The notes under the pieces were generated by a model, which worked only from the letters and a program-made list of their open reading frames with translations, was not told the origin of the DNA and did not search any database. 44,532 nucleotides of DNA from positions 1 through 44,532 of the forward strand of contig CAYQLB010000006.1 of the NCBI GenBank assembly GCA_964418415.1, given 5' to 3'. Shown here piece after piece: positions 1 to 9,169 of the stretch; within the stretch, counting starts at the first letter, position 1, and each line of letters opens with the position of its first letter. This stretch comes from CAJBLF01 sp964418415 (GTDB taxonomy: Bacteria; Patescibacteriota; Gracilibacteria; Absconditabacterales; Absconditicoccaceae). A program made the position numbers and the translations under genes.

Positions 1-62
1 GAATCGAACCCCGAACCTTGTCCTTAAGAGGGACCTGCTCTAACCAATTGAGCTATTCACCC
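1..62 (-). tRNA. tRNA-Lys (CTT anticodon), 3' end cut off by the window edge
   Basis: Read on the minus strand from 62, the sequence starts with GGGTGAA (acceptor 5' side), then TA, a D arm with stem GCTC/GAGC, and an anticodon loop CTCTTAA that gives anticodon CTT (lysine). Four of the five anticodon-stem pairs form (GTCC/GGAC), with a G-A mismatch at the top pair. A T arm beginning CGGGG TTCGATTC follows and runs off the window at position 1, so the acceptor 3' side is not visible. The gene points away from the PhoH gene. The assignment rests on cloverleaf reading by eye. Confidence 0.87.
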
Positions 63-89
63 ATATTTTTTATTGTGTAACTATTCTAA

Positions 90-142
90 GCAAAGCTGCT
101 TTGCAGCTACCTGCTTTAGCAGGTTTGAGTTATTTACCCATA
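90..142. repeat. two small hairpins followed by a decayed copy of the tRNA 5' end
   Basis: Positions 94-108 form a hairpin (AGCTGC, loop TTT, GCAGCT) and 109-124 form another (ACCTGC, loop TTTA, GCAGGT). Positions 125-142 match 48-65, the 5' end of the tRNA-Lys gene, at 16 of 18 bases. Both differences are C to T on the plus strand. The copy stops after the first D-stem strand, so it is not a functional tRNA. Confidence 0.6.
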
Positions 143-230
143 CTATTGCGGGGATTCTTATAGTGATAATGAGGGGAAAATCAACGGTATTTTTATATTT
201 CCCAAAAAATATATTTCACGTAAAATGATA

Positions 231-258
231 TTGTTTTTTTAAAAGTAATATGTATGGT
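231..258 (+). promoter_or_regulatory. putative sigma70-type promoter for the PhoH gene
   Basis: TTGTTT at 231-236 and TATGGT at 253-258 are separated by 16 bp. Transcription would begin near 265, giving a leader of roughly 20 nt before the ATG at 287. Several better promoters in this window have the same 16-bp spacing, which supports this weaker match. Confidence 0.45.
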
Positions 259-286
259 AGACATGAACAAATAAAAACATAATCTT

Positions 287-1828
287 ATGGCAAAAGAAGA
301 AAAATCAAAAGGGATTATAGAATATGTTCTGGATACCAACGTGTTGGTATATGAACCGGGTTCTATTTTTAAATTCAAAGAACACAATATCACGCTCTTC
401 CCCATCATGTTGGAAGAATTGGATGGTTTAAAAAACGGAAGTGACGAACAATCGAGTATTGTGAGGGAACTACACCGAAAGTTGGATATGTTCGGAGAAG
501 TTATGATTCCGGCACCGTCTAAACCTTCAGGGAAAAATCCAAGAACTCAACCTCAACCTCAGGAAGTAGAAATGGTGTCTGCATTACACAATGGTGGCGT
601 TTCTCTGGGTGAAGGTTTGGGAAAAATCGAAATCAAAACAATGGACCTAAAACTCCATGCCAAATTAAGACAGTACTATACTGGCGACAAAGCTGATCAT
701 CACATTTTGAGTGGAGTATTGAAACTCCGTGATCAAGCAAAAGGCACAGGAAGAAAAGTAGTATTGGTATCCAAAGATATCAATCTGCGCCAAAAAGCTA
801 AATCATTAGGTATTTTGGTAGAGGATTATCGAAACGACCAGGTACCTATCGAGGTGCATCAAAAACCCATCAGAAATGTATTATCTAATCCTTTGCTTTC
901 CAAAGCGATCAATCTTTTGAACAAAATGGATGATGTTCATATCGACGGAGAAGAATATTCGTCTGCTATAGACAAAAAAATGCTTACTCCGAATATGGGC
1001 ATTATTCTTCAGGGAGAAGGAAAGGCGAATTGTTTAGTGAGAGTAGATAGTACAATGACCAAAATGAGGAAAATCGAAAAACAGACCGTTTCTTCGATTA
1101 CCCCGCGTAACGCCGAACAAATCTTTCTTGTAGATGCTATTCTCAATTCTGGTGCATCATTGATTTTGGCTTCAGGTATTGCAGGAACAGGTAAAACACT
1201 GTTGGCGATGGCTTCAGCTATTCATCTTGTAGAAGGAGGAAAATTCCATCAAATTGTGATGTCTACGCCGATGGTTACAGTTGGTGACAAAGACCGTAGT
1301 GCCTTGCCTGGTGATGCTATCGAAAAAACCAAACCCTATATGCTTGGATTACATCAAAATTTGAACTTTATCAAAAGTTCATTGAATGGTGAATTTTCAA
1401 AGCCTAAAGAGGTGGTAGTAGAAACTGTAGCAAATAAAAAAAACACTAGGAAAAACAGAAAACCGGTGGCTGAGCCGAAGGAGACGAGGGAGAATATTGT
1501 TACTATGCTGATGGAACAAGGAAAAATCCAGATTCAACCTATGTCCTACATCAGAGGTGGTACATTCAACAATACGATTATCATTGTGGATGAATCACAG
1601 AACATGACTCCTCACGAAGCAAAAACTGTTATCACTCGTGCTGGTAACAACACTATAGTGATTTTGTGTGGCGATGTCGAACAGATTGATTCACATTATC
1701 TGTCAGAGAGATCAAATGGTTTCAGTTATGCCCGTTATAAATTGGGTGATAAAGACGCAACGGCTTTTGTTCATTTGGTAAAAGGTGAACGAAGCTACTT
1801 GGCAAGTCTTGCTGCTCAATATATGTAA
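287..1828 (+). CDS. PhoH family ATPase with N-terminal PIN domain (PhoH2-like)
   Basis: This 513-residue protein joins a PIN ribonuclease-like domain to a PhoH P-loop ATPase, the architecture of PhoH2/YlaK proteins, which are thought to act as RNA helicase-nucleases. The PIN part starts with YVLDTNVLVYEPG near residue 12 and later shows VSKDINLRQKA. The ATPase has a Walker A motif GIAGTGKTLLA near residue 300 and a Walker B motif IIIVDESQNM near residue 435, followed by ILCGDVEQID. A lysine-rich insert (about residues 380-410) separates the Walker motifs and makes the protein longer than many homologues. Unlike most genes here it uses no UGA for glycine despite about 40 glycines, which may indicate recent acquisition. 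The ATG at 287 lies just upstream of the PIN motif and has no Shine-Dalgarno. The cellular substrate cannot be told from sequence. Confidence 0.93.
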   Translation: MAKEEKSKGIIEYVLDTNVLVYEPGSIFKFKEHNITLFPIMLEELDGLKNGSDEQSSIVRELHRKLDMFGEVMIPAPSKPSGKNPRTQPQPQEVEMVSALHNGGVSLGEGLGKIEIKTMDLKLHAKLRQYYTGDKADHHILSGVLKLRDQAKGTGRKVVLVSKDINLRQKAKSLGILVEDYRNDQVPIEVHQKPIRNVLSNPLLSKAINLLNKMDDVHIDGEEYSSAIDKKMLTPNMGIILQGEGKANCLVRVDSTMTKMRKIEKQTVSSITPRNAEQIFLVDAILNSGASLILASGIAGTGKTLLAMASAIHLVEGGKFHQIVMSTPMVTVGDKDRSALPGDAIEKTKPYMLGLHQNLNFIKSSLNGEFSKPKEVVVETVANKKNTRKNRKPVAEPKETRENIVTMLMEQGKIQIQPMSYIRGGTFNNTIIIVDESQNMTPHEAKTVITRAGNNTIVILCGDVEQIDSHYLSERSNGFSYARYKLGDKDATAFVHLVKGERSYLASLAAQYM

Positions 1829-1837
1829 TATTAATCG

Positions 1838-1867
1838 CTTGCTCTGATTTCAGAGCAAGTTTTTTTT
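1838..1867 (+). terminator. rho-independent terminator after the PhoH gene
   Basis: A perfect 9-bp stem (CTTGCTCTG at 1838-1846, CAGAGCAAG at 1851-1859) with a four-base loop is followed by a run of eight Ts. It lies 10 bp past the PhoH stop codon. Confidence 0.92.
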
Positions 1868-1870
1868 AAT

Positions 1871-1968
1871 TCGATCACCAAAAAAATGTTTCAATGTTTT
1901 TGGATGGGAGAATTATGACGACAATTTCTGTCGGCGAATCGATCACCAAAAAAATGTTTCAATGTTTT
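1871..1968. repeat. exact 30-bp direct repeat pair with 38-bp spacer
   Basis: The 30 bases at 1871-1900, beginning TCGATCACC and ending CAATGTTTT, recur exactly at 1939-1968. The 38-bp spacer contains a small inverted repeat (CGAC...GTCG). Only two copies are present and no cas genes are nearby, so I do not call it CRISPR. The rest of the gap up to 2042 is AT-rich with nothing I can assign. Confidence 0.85.
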
Positions 1969-2042
1969 AATATATTTTCTCTTTTTTTTACTAGATACTT
2001 TAGTACTATATATCTCAATTCTTAATTCCTAAATTCAAAAAT

Positions 2043-3530
2043 ATGCGTTTTTATGATGAAATAACAATAACTGTCCAATCGGGGAAGTGAGGAGATGGAA
2101 CCGTAACAGGAAGAAGAGAAGCAGGTGTGCCTTTGGGTTGACCATCTGGTGGAAATGGTGGAGATGGTGGTTCAGTCATTTTTCAAGCATCCAAAGATGA
2201 AAATACCTTACAAGCATATAGATACAAAGCGAATTTCAAAGCTAAACCTGGCGAAGCGGGCAAATCCAAAGAGCAATATGGCGCAAATGCTGAACATCTG
2301 ACTTTGACTGTCCCCGTTTGAACTATTGTAAGAGACAAACAGACCGATGAGATACTCTATGCTTTCACCGAAGATGGAGAAAAGTGGACCGCAGTCTATG
2401 GTGGTGATGGAGGAGTGGGAAATATGCATTTCAAGGATGCGGTTCATCAGTATCCCAATTTCTGTCTACTCGGAGAACCGGGAAATAAAAAAGAGATTGT
2501 ACTTGAACTGCAATTATTGGCTGATGTAGCATTAATCTGAACCCCGAGTGTCGGCAAGACATCATTGATCAATACTATTTCAAATACCAAAGCAAAAGTT
2601 GCCGACTATCCATTCACGACATTAGTTCCTAATTTATGATCTGTAACCGTGCAGAAGACTAATTTTAACGTCATTGATATTCCAGGTCTCATCAAATGAG
2701 CCGCTGAATGAAAATGATTAGGAAATGCGTTTCTACGTCACATCCTCAAAGCGAGAGTTTTTTGCTTGATGTGTGATATTTCCAGATATGATCAATGAAT
2801 TACAGAAATACCTGATTTGCTCGAAGAAATTATTACGTACGCTAACAATAAACTTGGAGGTGAGGATAAATATCTTGAAGTTCAGATTAGAGAGGATGAT
2901 GGATTCATTACTTTCTATGCGTATGAAGAGGGGAATCTTGTTATCGAAAAAAGGATGATGTTTCTTATAAATAAATATGATCTCATCAACGACAAAGAAA
3001 TTCTCAAAGAATATCAGGAACAACTGTGGAAAGAGATTCTCACTTATTTCAAAACCAAAAATATCTGAACCAAAATCACGAAAAAACTTCTGACGCAACA
3101 TACCTTTACGATTTCTGCAGCGACCCATTTCGGGGTCGATGAACGATTGAAACATATCGTAGAGATGCTCAAAAAGACAGATACAAACGAAGTCTATCAT
3201 TTCGAGAATATTCAACACAAGGAAGCGAAAAAGAGACAGGACGCTATCAAAAATATCAGTGAAATAGAGAAACCGTTTTTGATCGAATATGAGTATTTGA
3301 CTGCTGCCGATGCAGAGTATGTTAGTGTTCGAGAAGTTTACAACGAAGAGATAGCAAAACTTGTTCGGCAGCTGCCTCGAGGAAATGACGAAGCAGAAGG
3401 ATGGTTTCGAAAGCAGATGAGTACAAAATGATTGCTCGATGAATTTGAAAATAGAGGCATTCAGAAAGGTGATGTACTTAAAATATTGAGTCCATACGAG
3501 TGATTGGAACCGAGATATATTCAATATTAA
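2043..3530 (+). CDS. obg: Obg/CgtA family GTPase
   Basis: Obg is a GTPase that binds the 50S ribosomal subunit and acts in late ribosome assembly and stress control. Read with UGA as glycine the gene encodes 495 residues, somewhat longer than the usual 340-430. The glycine-rich Obg fold comes first (MRFYDEITITVQSGKGGDG, then PLGGPSGGNGGDGGSVIF), and several of its glycines are UGA. The G domain follows, with a P-loop GTPSVGKTSLIN, G2 TTLVPN, G3 DIPGLIKGAAEGKGLG (three UGAs) and G4 NKYDLI. The protein ends with GDVLKILSPYEGLEPRYIQY. The long segment between G3 and G4 is expanded relative to typical Obg. The standard code would break the gene into many pieces. The start at 2043 matches the canonical MKFVDE-type N-terminus. 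A repeat-rich gap separates it from rlmH on the same strand. Confidence 0.95.
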
Positions 3531-3660
3531 TTTAGAATTTAGAAATAGAAAAAATTTAGAAACAAATGCAAATTTAGAAACAATTTTTTTCTAAATTTAG
3601 AACCCTTCTAAATTCAAAATTCTAAATTCAAAGCGTTTCTAAATTTTAAATTCTAAATTT
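3531..3660. repeat. iterated-motif palindrome (TTTAGAA array then TTCTAAA array)
   Basis: The gap between obg and rlmH is almost entirely built from the 7-mer TTTAGAA repeated on the left and its reverse complement TTCTAAA repeated on the right, separated by short AT spacers. The centre can fold as AAATTTAGAAA/TTTCTAAATTT around a T run, so it may act as a terminator or 3'-end structure. Confidence 0.8.
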
Positions 3661-3662
3661 CG

Positions 3663-4106
3663 ATGATGTTTGTTATCTTAAATATCTCCGATAGCGATAA
3701 ACACTGGAACACTGTTATCGAAGAGTATACGAAGCGTTTATGAAAATCCGTGAAAATAGAAAATATGTTACCAAGCAGAAAAGGAAATACCGAACAAATG
3801 ATCCAAGCTGATACGGAGAATATCATCGCCAGGCTGGGAAAGTTTTCAGCATATAAAAAAGTCTTATTAAGCAAGGAGGGAAAACAATTGGATACCTTAG
3901 CATTGCATAAATTACTTACCAACCAAGACACAGTTTTCATTATCGGCGGACCCTATGGATTGAATGAGCAAGAATTAGCCAAATACATGGATGCGAAAAT
4001 TTCTTTCTGAGCCATTACCTTGCCCCATGGTTTAGCCAAAGTGACTTTACTCGAACAACTGTATAGAATCAGTGCTATCGAACAATGAAAATCATACCAT
4101 TATTAG
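3663..4106 (+). CDS. rlmH: 23S rRNA pseudouridine1915 N3-methyltransferase RlmH
   Basis: RlmH (SPOUT methyltransferase, formerly YbeA) methylates pseudouridine 1915 in helix 69 of 23S rRNA. The 147-residue product is close to the usual 155. The diagnostic C-terminal half is intact: FIIGGPYGLNEQE (SAM-binding knot), then ISFGAITLPHGLAKVTLLEQ and LYR, ending EQGKSYHY, the counterpart of the family's GxPYHK/Y end. Three glycines are encoded by UGA, including one directly before KSYHY. There are adjacent ATGs at 3663 and 3666 and the choice between them is open. The gene follows obg, so both flanking genes serve large-subunit maturation. Confidence 0.94.
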
Positions 4107-4210
4107 ACTTTTGACTTTACGTATTAAGCTTCGCACCCGGGTGGAAATGCTTTGCAATTATATCGCTAATCGCTATATTTTCCATGAAAGAAATTTTTAT
4201 CGATTAGCGA

Positions 4211-4259
4211 GACAGATTAGAAATTTGGAATGTAGACTATTCTAAGCTTCTAATCTGTC
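4211..4259 (+). promoter_or_regulatory. long hairpin in the leader of pnp
   Basis: A perfect 12-bp inverted repeat (GACAGATTAGAA at 4211-4222, TTCTAATCTGTC at 4248-4259) encloses a 25-nt loop and ends 46 bp before the pnp start codon. There is no strong T run, so it is a weak terminator candidate. In enterobacteria a pnp leader hairpin is cut by RNase III and mediates PNPase autoregulation; a similar role here is only an inference from position. The rest of 4107-4305 holds nothing else I recognise. Confidence 0.5.
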
Positions 4260-4305
4260 TAATTGTATATTTTCTTTCAACCTTTTACTCTCATTATTTT
4301 TTCTT

Positions 4306-6438
4306 ATGGCTATGAAAAAAAAGGAGTTTACGCTCCACACCCAATCCTTTGACCGAGAAGGGAAAAAACTCTCGTTCGAAACAGGAAAATTAGCAGTCCA
4401 AGCAGATTGCTCACTAACCATCCAATTTGGAGACAATGCATTGTTATGCTCCACAGTAATGGAAAAAAATCCAAGATCAGATTCTGATTTTCTTCCTCTT
4501 ATGATCGATTTTAGAGAAAGTTTTTCAGCAGCGGGCAGGCTCGGTGGCGCAGCATACAGGAGAAGAGAAGGAAGACCTTCTGATCAAAACATTTTGTATT
4601 GTAGACTTACCGATAGAGCACTCAGACCTATGTTCCCAAAAGGTATGATCAATGATGTTGTTATCACTATCACGCCATTGGCAGTTGATCTTGCTATGGA
4701 TCTTGGTGTCGCCACTATTATAGGATCATCATTGTCTATTATGGCTGCAGGTATCCCATTTGATGGGCCAGTAGGTGCAGCACAGATAGGATATATCGAC
4801 GGACAATTTATTATCAATCCAACCAAAGCAGAATCAGAAAAAAGTTTTTTTCTCTTGTTAGTGGCAGGAAAGAAAGGATCTATCAATATGATCGAAGCTG
4901 AAGGAAATGAAGTTCCTAAAGATCTTTTGAAAGAAGCATTTGTTGTGGGTCAGAAAGCTATAGATGCATCATGCGATTTTCAAGAAACATTTCTCAAGAC
5001 TATTAAGCCTGAAATAAAGGAAATTACTTACAATAAACCATCGGAAGATCTGATAGCTTTTGTTAGTAATATTTTGACTAAAGAAAAATTAAATGCATTG
5101 ACTGGCAATACTAAAGTTCCATTCAATGATCTTTCTTCGCAATATGAAAAAGAGGTATTGGAGATTTGTAAAGAAAAGATAGCTGATGCAGAACAACCAG
5201 ATTTCACTGAAGTTAAGGTAAAAATGGCAGTATTTAATGTTATCAAATATTTCCTTCGTCATAGGACCTTGGATACTGGAAAGAGAATTGATGATAGAGA
5301 TCAAAAAGAAATCAGACCACTCTATTGTGAGGTCGGAGTATTGCCAAGAGTACATGGAACAGGATTGTTCTGGAGATGAGATACACAGGTATTGACCACG
5401 ACAACGCTGGGTGGACCAAAAGAATATCTGATCCTTGATGATATGGAAAATGATGGAATACATCAGAGGTATTTTCATCACTATAATTTCCCTCCATTCT
5501 CTGTAGGAGATGCAAAAGCGAGTAGGGGAACAGGAAGAAGAGAAATTGGTCATGGAAGATTGGCTGAGAAAGCATTGGAAAAAGTACTTCCTTCTATGGA
5601 AGAGTTCCCTTATACGATTAGAACAGTATCTGATTGTTTAGGTTCATGATGATCGACGTCTATGGGATCGGTTTGTGGTTCTACATTATCACTTATGGAT
5701 GCATGAGTACCGATCAAAAAACCGGTAGCAGGTATTGCTATGGGATTGATGACTGATCATGATGATGATGATAATATTACCAAACATATAGTCCTTAATG
5801 ACTTGATGGCGACAGAAGATTTTACTGGAGATATGGATTTCAAAGTTGCAGGAACCAAAGACGGAATGACAGCAATTCAGCTGGATACAAAATTAAAAGG
5901 ATTGACTATGGAAATTATTCATGAAACCATAGATAGAGCATTCGAAGGATATCAGGAGATTATGGATTTTATGCTCAAGACCATTGATGCTCCAAGATCA
6001 GAAGTAGGTCAATATGCACCAAAAATTAAGATTATCCATATCAAACCTGATAAAGTGAGAGAAGTTATTGGAAAGGGTGGTGATGTGATCAATGATATTA
6101 TCGACAATAATGATCATGTGAAAATCGATTTTGAGGATGATGGAACATGTTATATCACGCATCCAAATCTCGAGGTGATCAAGAAGGTCGAAGAGATTAT
6201 CTTGGAAATCGCTTCTGATCTTGAAGTAGGACAAGAATTTGAAGCTAAGATCAAGAGAATAGAGGATTATGGACTTTTTGTTGCGTTGCCAAAAGGTAAG
6301 ATGGGACTCTGTCATATTTCCAATCTCGGAGCAAGATACGATCTTCCGCTTACCAATCATTTCAAACTCTTTCAAACTATTAGAGTAAAAATAAAGAGTA
6401 TCGACAATGATGGCAAAATTGCAGTAATTAAACTTTAG
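4306..6438 (+). CDS. pnp: polyribonucleotide nucleotidyltransferase (PNPase)
   Basis: PNPase degrades RNA 3' to 5' by phosphorolysis. The 710-residue product is full length. The first RNase PH domain shows FRESFSAAGRLGGAAYRRREG and RPSDQNILYCRLTDRALRPMF. The second shows LPRVHGTGLFWRGDTQVLTT and GRREIGHGRLAEKAL. Around residues 448-470 comes SGGSTSMGSVCGSTLSLMDA, the catalytic core, in which the SGG glycines and the glycine before VPIKKPVAG are UGA, matching conserved glycines. A KH domain (VREVIGKGGDVIND) and an S1 domain (EFEAKIKRIEDYGLFVAL to the end) complete the usual order. Five UGA glycines lie in the second half and none in the first 357 residues. A structured repeat follows immediately after the stop. 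Confidence 0.97.
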
Positions 6439-6600
6439 TAATATGCTTCGCGTAATAATCTCGCTATCGCTCGTGTAATTTGCTCCCGATGGTTGCGTAA
6501 TTTGCTCACTGCGTTCGCGTAATTGGTAATTACGATGAATTACGACCGTAGGTCAAATTACGGGCGAAGCCCAAATTACATCACAAAGTGATACATTACT
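6439..6600. repeat. hairpin-comb element: GTAAT array facing ATTAC array
   Basis: Four CGTAAT units separated by 15-20-base GC-richer spacers are followed, after a centre near 6530, by a series of ATTAC units. On the right side each spacer is itself a mini hairpin: GACC-GTA-GGTC, GGGC-GAA-GCCC and ATCAC-AAA-GTGAT. The element ends in TACATTAC followed by a T run, so it could terminate pnp transcripts. A second element with the same plan but different spacers lies at 16325-16476. Confidence 0.8.
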
Positions 6601-6625
6601 TTTTTATTCAATAAGTCATTTAGTC

Positions 6626-7183
6626 ATGAGATTCTTCAAATCATTTCTCAAAAATTTATGAATCTTTGTAGGATTGCTTATCATTTTAGCACTTATCAAC
6701 CGACGATATCTTGGTGGATTCGACAAAATAGAGATCCAGGAACAGATTATGGGCCCGTATACGATAGCATATACAGAATTTGTAGGTGATTATAATCTAG
6801 TAGGACCATCTATGGATAAAGTATATCAAACACTTTCATGAGTAGGTGTTTTTTCTGCAACGGGTGTTGGTATCTATTATGATGATCCATCTATTGTTGT
6901 TAAGGAAAATCTCAGGAGTGATGTAGGTGCTATTGTTGTCGGTGCAGATATTACCAAAGTTCCTCAGAATGATGAGATCAAAATCAAAAATATCGGAGGA
7001 AAAAAGAGTATTGTAGCAGAATTTCCGATAAAAAATGGGGTATCATATATGGCAGGTGTCATCAAAGTCTATCCAATCTTGAAAAATTATATGATAGAAA
7101 AAGGCTATAGTAATGAAGTTCCTGTTATGGAATTATATGATATGATAGCCAAAAAAATCTATTATATCATAGAAATCAAATAG
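6626..7183 (+). CDS. membrane-anchored GyrI-like effector-binding domain protein
   Basis: The 185-residue protein has one N-terminal membrane segment (GIFVGLLIILALI, residues 12-24; the first glycine is UGA), then a soluble domain facing outward if the segment acts as a signal anchor. The soluble part, with IMGPYTIAYTEFVGDYNLVG, GVGIYYDDP and LRSDVGAIV, resembles the GyrI-like/AraC-effector (SOUL-like) small-molecule-binding fold, in which MGP..AYxEHxGxY and GxxYDDP-type motifs recur. Family members bind hydrophobic ligands or inhibit gyrase; the role here is unknown. The start at 6626 gives the membrane segment directly. A terminator follows at 7213. Confidence 0.75.
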
Positions 7184-7212
7184 TAAATCATAATTTCTAA
7201 ATTTGTACAGTC

Positions 7213-7239
7213 AAAAGACGTCTTGAGGGCGTCTTTTTT
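7213..7239 (+). terminator. rho-independent terminator
   Basis: AAAAGACG at 7213-7220 pairs with CGTCTTTT at 7230-7237 around a nine-base loop, and the T run continues to 7239. It lies 29 bp after the GyrI-like gene. Confidence 0.85.
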
Positions 7240-7267
7240 GGTATTTTTTCGGGATGCTAGATATACT
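7238..7267 (+). promoter_or_regulatory. possible promoter for the 280-residue unknown gene
   Basis: TTGGTA (7238-7243) and TATACT (7262-7267) are 18 bp apart. The -10 lies nine bases before an ATG at 7277 and 36 bases before the ATG at 7304. It overlaps the end of the preceding terminator. This is a moderate match only. Confidence 0.35.
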
Positions 7268-7303
7268 TGTGTTAGTATGACATTTTACTCTTTTTCCTTG
7301 GCT

Positions 7304-8146
7304 ATGGACGAATCACTCCAACAGCGTAAACATTCCAAGAATGATCAGTATCACAAAGATAAGGATGCTGAGCTTTTGGAGTCGCTAAAGAATTCGCCAA
7401 AATTTACAGCGGATATGTATCGTATCAGTAGGGTATATACTGAACTTTTTGGTACTGAATATCTTGGTAATTATTGCTGTTATACAGATGAAGGTGCACA
7501 ATGTACTGATGGATCAGATCTCTATACCTTAGTTAAGTATGAAGGGAAAGACCTTATCGTCAAAGTCGGTGCAGGAGAATTTAATACTAAGGTATTCACT
7601 ACGGGCAATGTAAAAGAACTAAAATGATTGTACAATAGCCCTATTCCTCTGTTTGTGGTGAATCAAGGACATAGTTACCTCGGGAATGAAGAAGATCGTG
7701 AACAAAGAGCTATGAAGCCCAAAGAATATTTGGATAATTTCGCGGTTATTGTTAGTCCGAAGTGAGGTGAGGCATATTTTCGTAGTATTCATGAGAGACA
7801 TGAGAAAAAGATAGATTTTACACCGATACATATCAGACATTATGATGATGCTCTGGCTGCGGGAAGATTAGCTATACTAAAAAAAGAATTTCCTAATGGA
7901 GAATTTTCCAATGCAATGTACATGCTCAAAAGAATCAAACTTATGGATTTTGACCAATTTTATAAACAGATACGGAAAGGAAAGGAATATCTTTCAGATG
8001 ATATGAATAGATTAATCTGATGTCTTCGGCACATGTGAGTGAATACCGTGGGTTCCGGAGTAGGCGATAAAGAGGCATATATGTCGCTTTATGATCTGAT
8101 ACAGACATTTGATGTGTATAAGGAAACATTCATTACTCCGCAATAG
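7304..8146 (+). CDS. hypothetical protein, 280 residues
   Basis: I do not recognise a family. Read with UGA as glycine the frame encodes 280 residues. It begins with a charged lysine/histidine-rich segment and shows no signal peptide or membrane segment, so it is probably cytoplasmic. Recognisable patches are ELFGTEYLGNYCCYTDEG, a glycine-containing GQGHSYLGNEEDREQRAM-like loop near the middle, and a C-terminal helical part (MLKRIKLMDFDQFYKQIR). Four UGA glycines mark it as a long-term resident. The ATG at 7304 is chosen, but an in-frame ATG at 7277 sits about 10 bases after a possible -10 box and would add nine residues as a leaderless start. It lies 60 bp upstream of the ribose-1,5-bisphosphate isomerase gene on the same strand, with a repeat of TTAATTCTTAAT units in the gap. 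Confidence 0.75.
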
Positions 8147-8206
8147 TTCATAATAAGACATACCATCATTATTAATTCTTAATTTTTAATTCTTAATTAA
8201 TTCCAC

Positions 8207-9148
8207 ATGATGAATCTGACTCCTATCAAAACGGTCGCTGACGACATCAAAACCATCAAAATCCAGTGAGCGACCAATATCGCTAAGGCGGGAATCGATA
8301 TCCTAGCCAAAGAGATCAAAAGACAAAAATTCAAAGATGCTAAGGAATTCGATACCTTTCTCAAACAAGCGGTTGTGCTCATCAAGACAGCGAGAGCTAC
8401 AGAACCTATGTTGTTCAATGGACTCAAATATTGTTTGGCTAATTACAAAAGTTTGCTAGTAAAAAAAACTGTGCTCAAAGAGATGCAGGAAGCATTATTC
8501 AAAATATGCAAAAGCTATGTACAAGATATAGAAACCGAAGAAGCGCTTAGGCCATTGATCGGCGCTAAAATCATCAAAAAATGATGGACGATTATGACGC
8601 ATTGTCATAGCGGTTCTGTGATAAAAGTTTTAGTTGAAGCTCACAAACAAGGAAAGAAAATACACGTATACAATACCGAGACCAGACCATTGTATCAGGG
8701 AAGAAAAACATCAGCAGATCTTGTGAAAGCAGGAGTTCCAGATACGATGATTGTAGATGATTCTGCGCCATTTTTTATCGACAATATCTACGAATCAGAT
8801 ATCGATATTGATATGCTCATCATCGGTTCTGACGCAATCAAGATGGATGGAAGTGTATACAACAAAATCGGAAGTTTCTCACTCGCATTATCAGCATGGC
8901 ATTCAAAGATACCTGTATATGTGGTGGGAAGTTTGACGAAGATAGATACAGAAAATTCTGTAAAAATAGAACAAAGATCTGGTAAGGAACTTCGAGCCGA
9001 AGCTCCGAAATGATTGGATATCCTCAACTACGCATTCGATATGGTTCCCGCAAAATTTATTACCGGAATCATCACCGAATACGGTATCATCAAACCAAAG
9101 GACATCAAAAAAACGGTAAAGAAATACTATCCACGGATGGTAAAATAG
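8207..9148 (+). CDS. ribose-1,5-bisphosphate isomerase (eIF-2B alpha-like)
   Basis: This enzyme of the AMP pathway converts ribose-1,5-bisphosphate to ribulose-1,5-bisphosphate, the RuBisCO substrate. The 313-residue product belongs to the eIF-2B/MtnA/R15P isomerase family: IMTHCHSGSV (candidate catalytic Cys133 with this start), NTETRPLYQGRKTSADLV, AGVPDTMIVDDSA, and LIIGSDAIKMDGSVYNKIGS carrying the second catalytic acid candidate Asp209. The archaeal enzyme is reported to use Cys133 and Asp202. Three UGA glycines are present, one just before WTIMTHC. Adjacent ATGs at 8207 and 8210 are both possible. The presence of RuBisCO and AMP phosphorylase within 6 kb on the same strand separates this from a methionine-salvage or translation-factor homologue. 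The gene symbol e2b2 is used for some archaeal homologues; I leave the symbol blank. Confidence 0.92.
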
Positions 9149-9169
9149 GTTTTATATACAAAAAATATA

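Noticed and set aside
1871..1968. CRISPR mini-array
   Set aside because: Only two repeats, one spacer that itself contains an inverted repeat, and no cas gene anywhere in the window.
2733..3524. 263-residue minus-strand frame opposite obg
   Set aside because: It is a shadow of the obg frame; its translation is Phe/Ile/Leu-rich without motifs.
5377..5379. UGA as selenocysteine or tryptophan
   Set aside because: The many TGAs align with conserved glycines in PNPase, RpoC, L27 and L34, and no selenocysteine insertion element is needed or seen.
7223..7303. Start of the 280-residue gene at 7223
   Set aside because: That start lies inside the terminator and upstream of the predicted transcription start.
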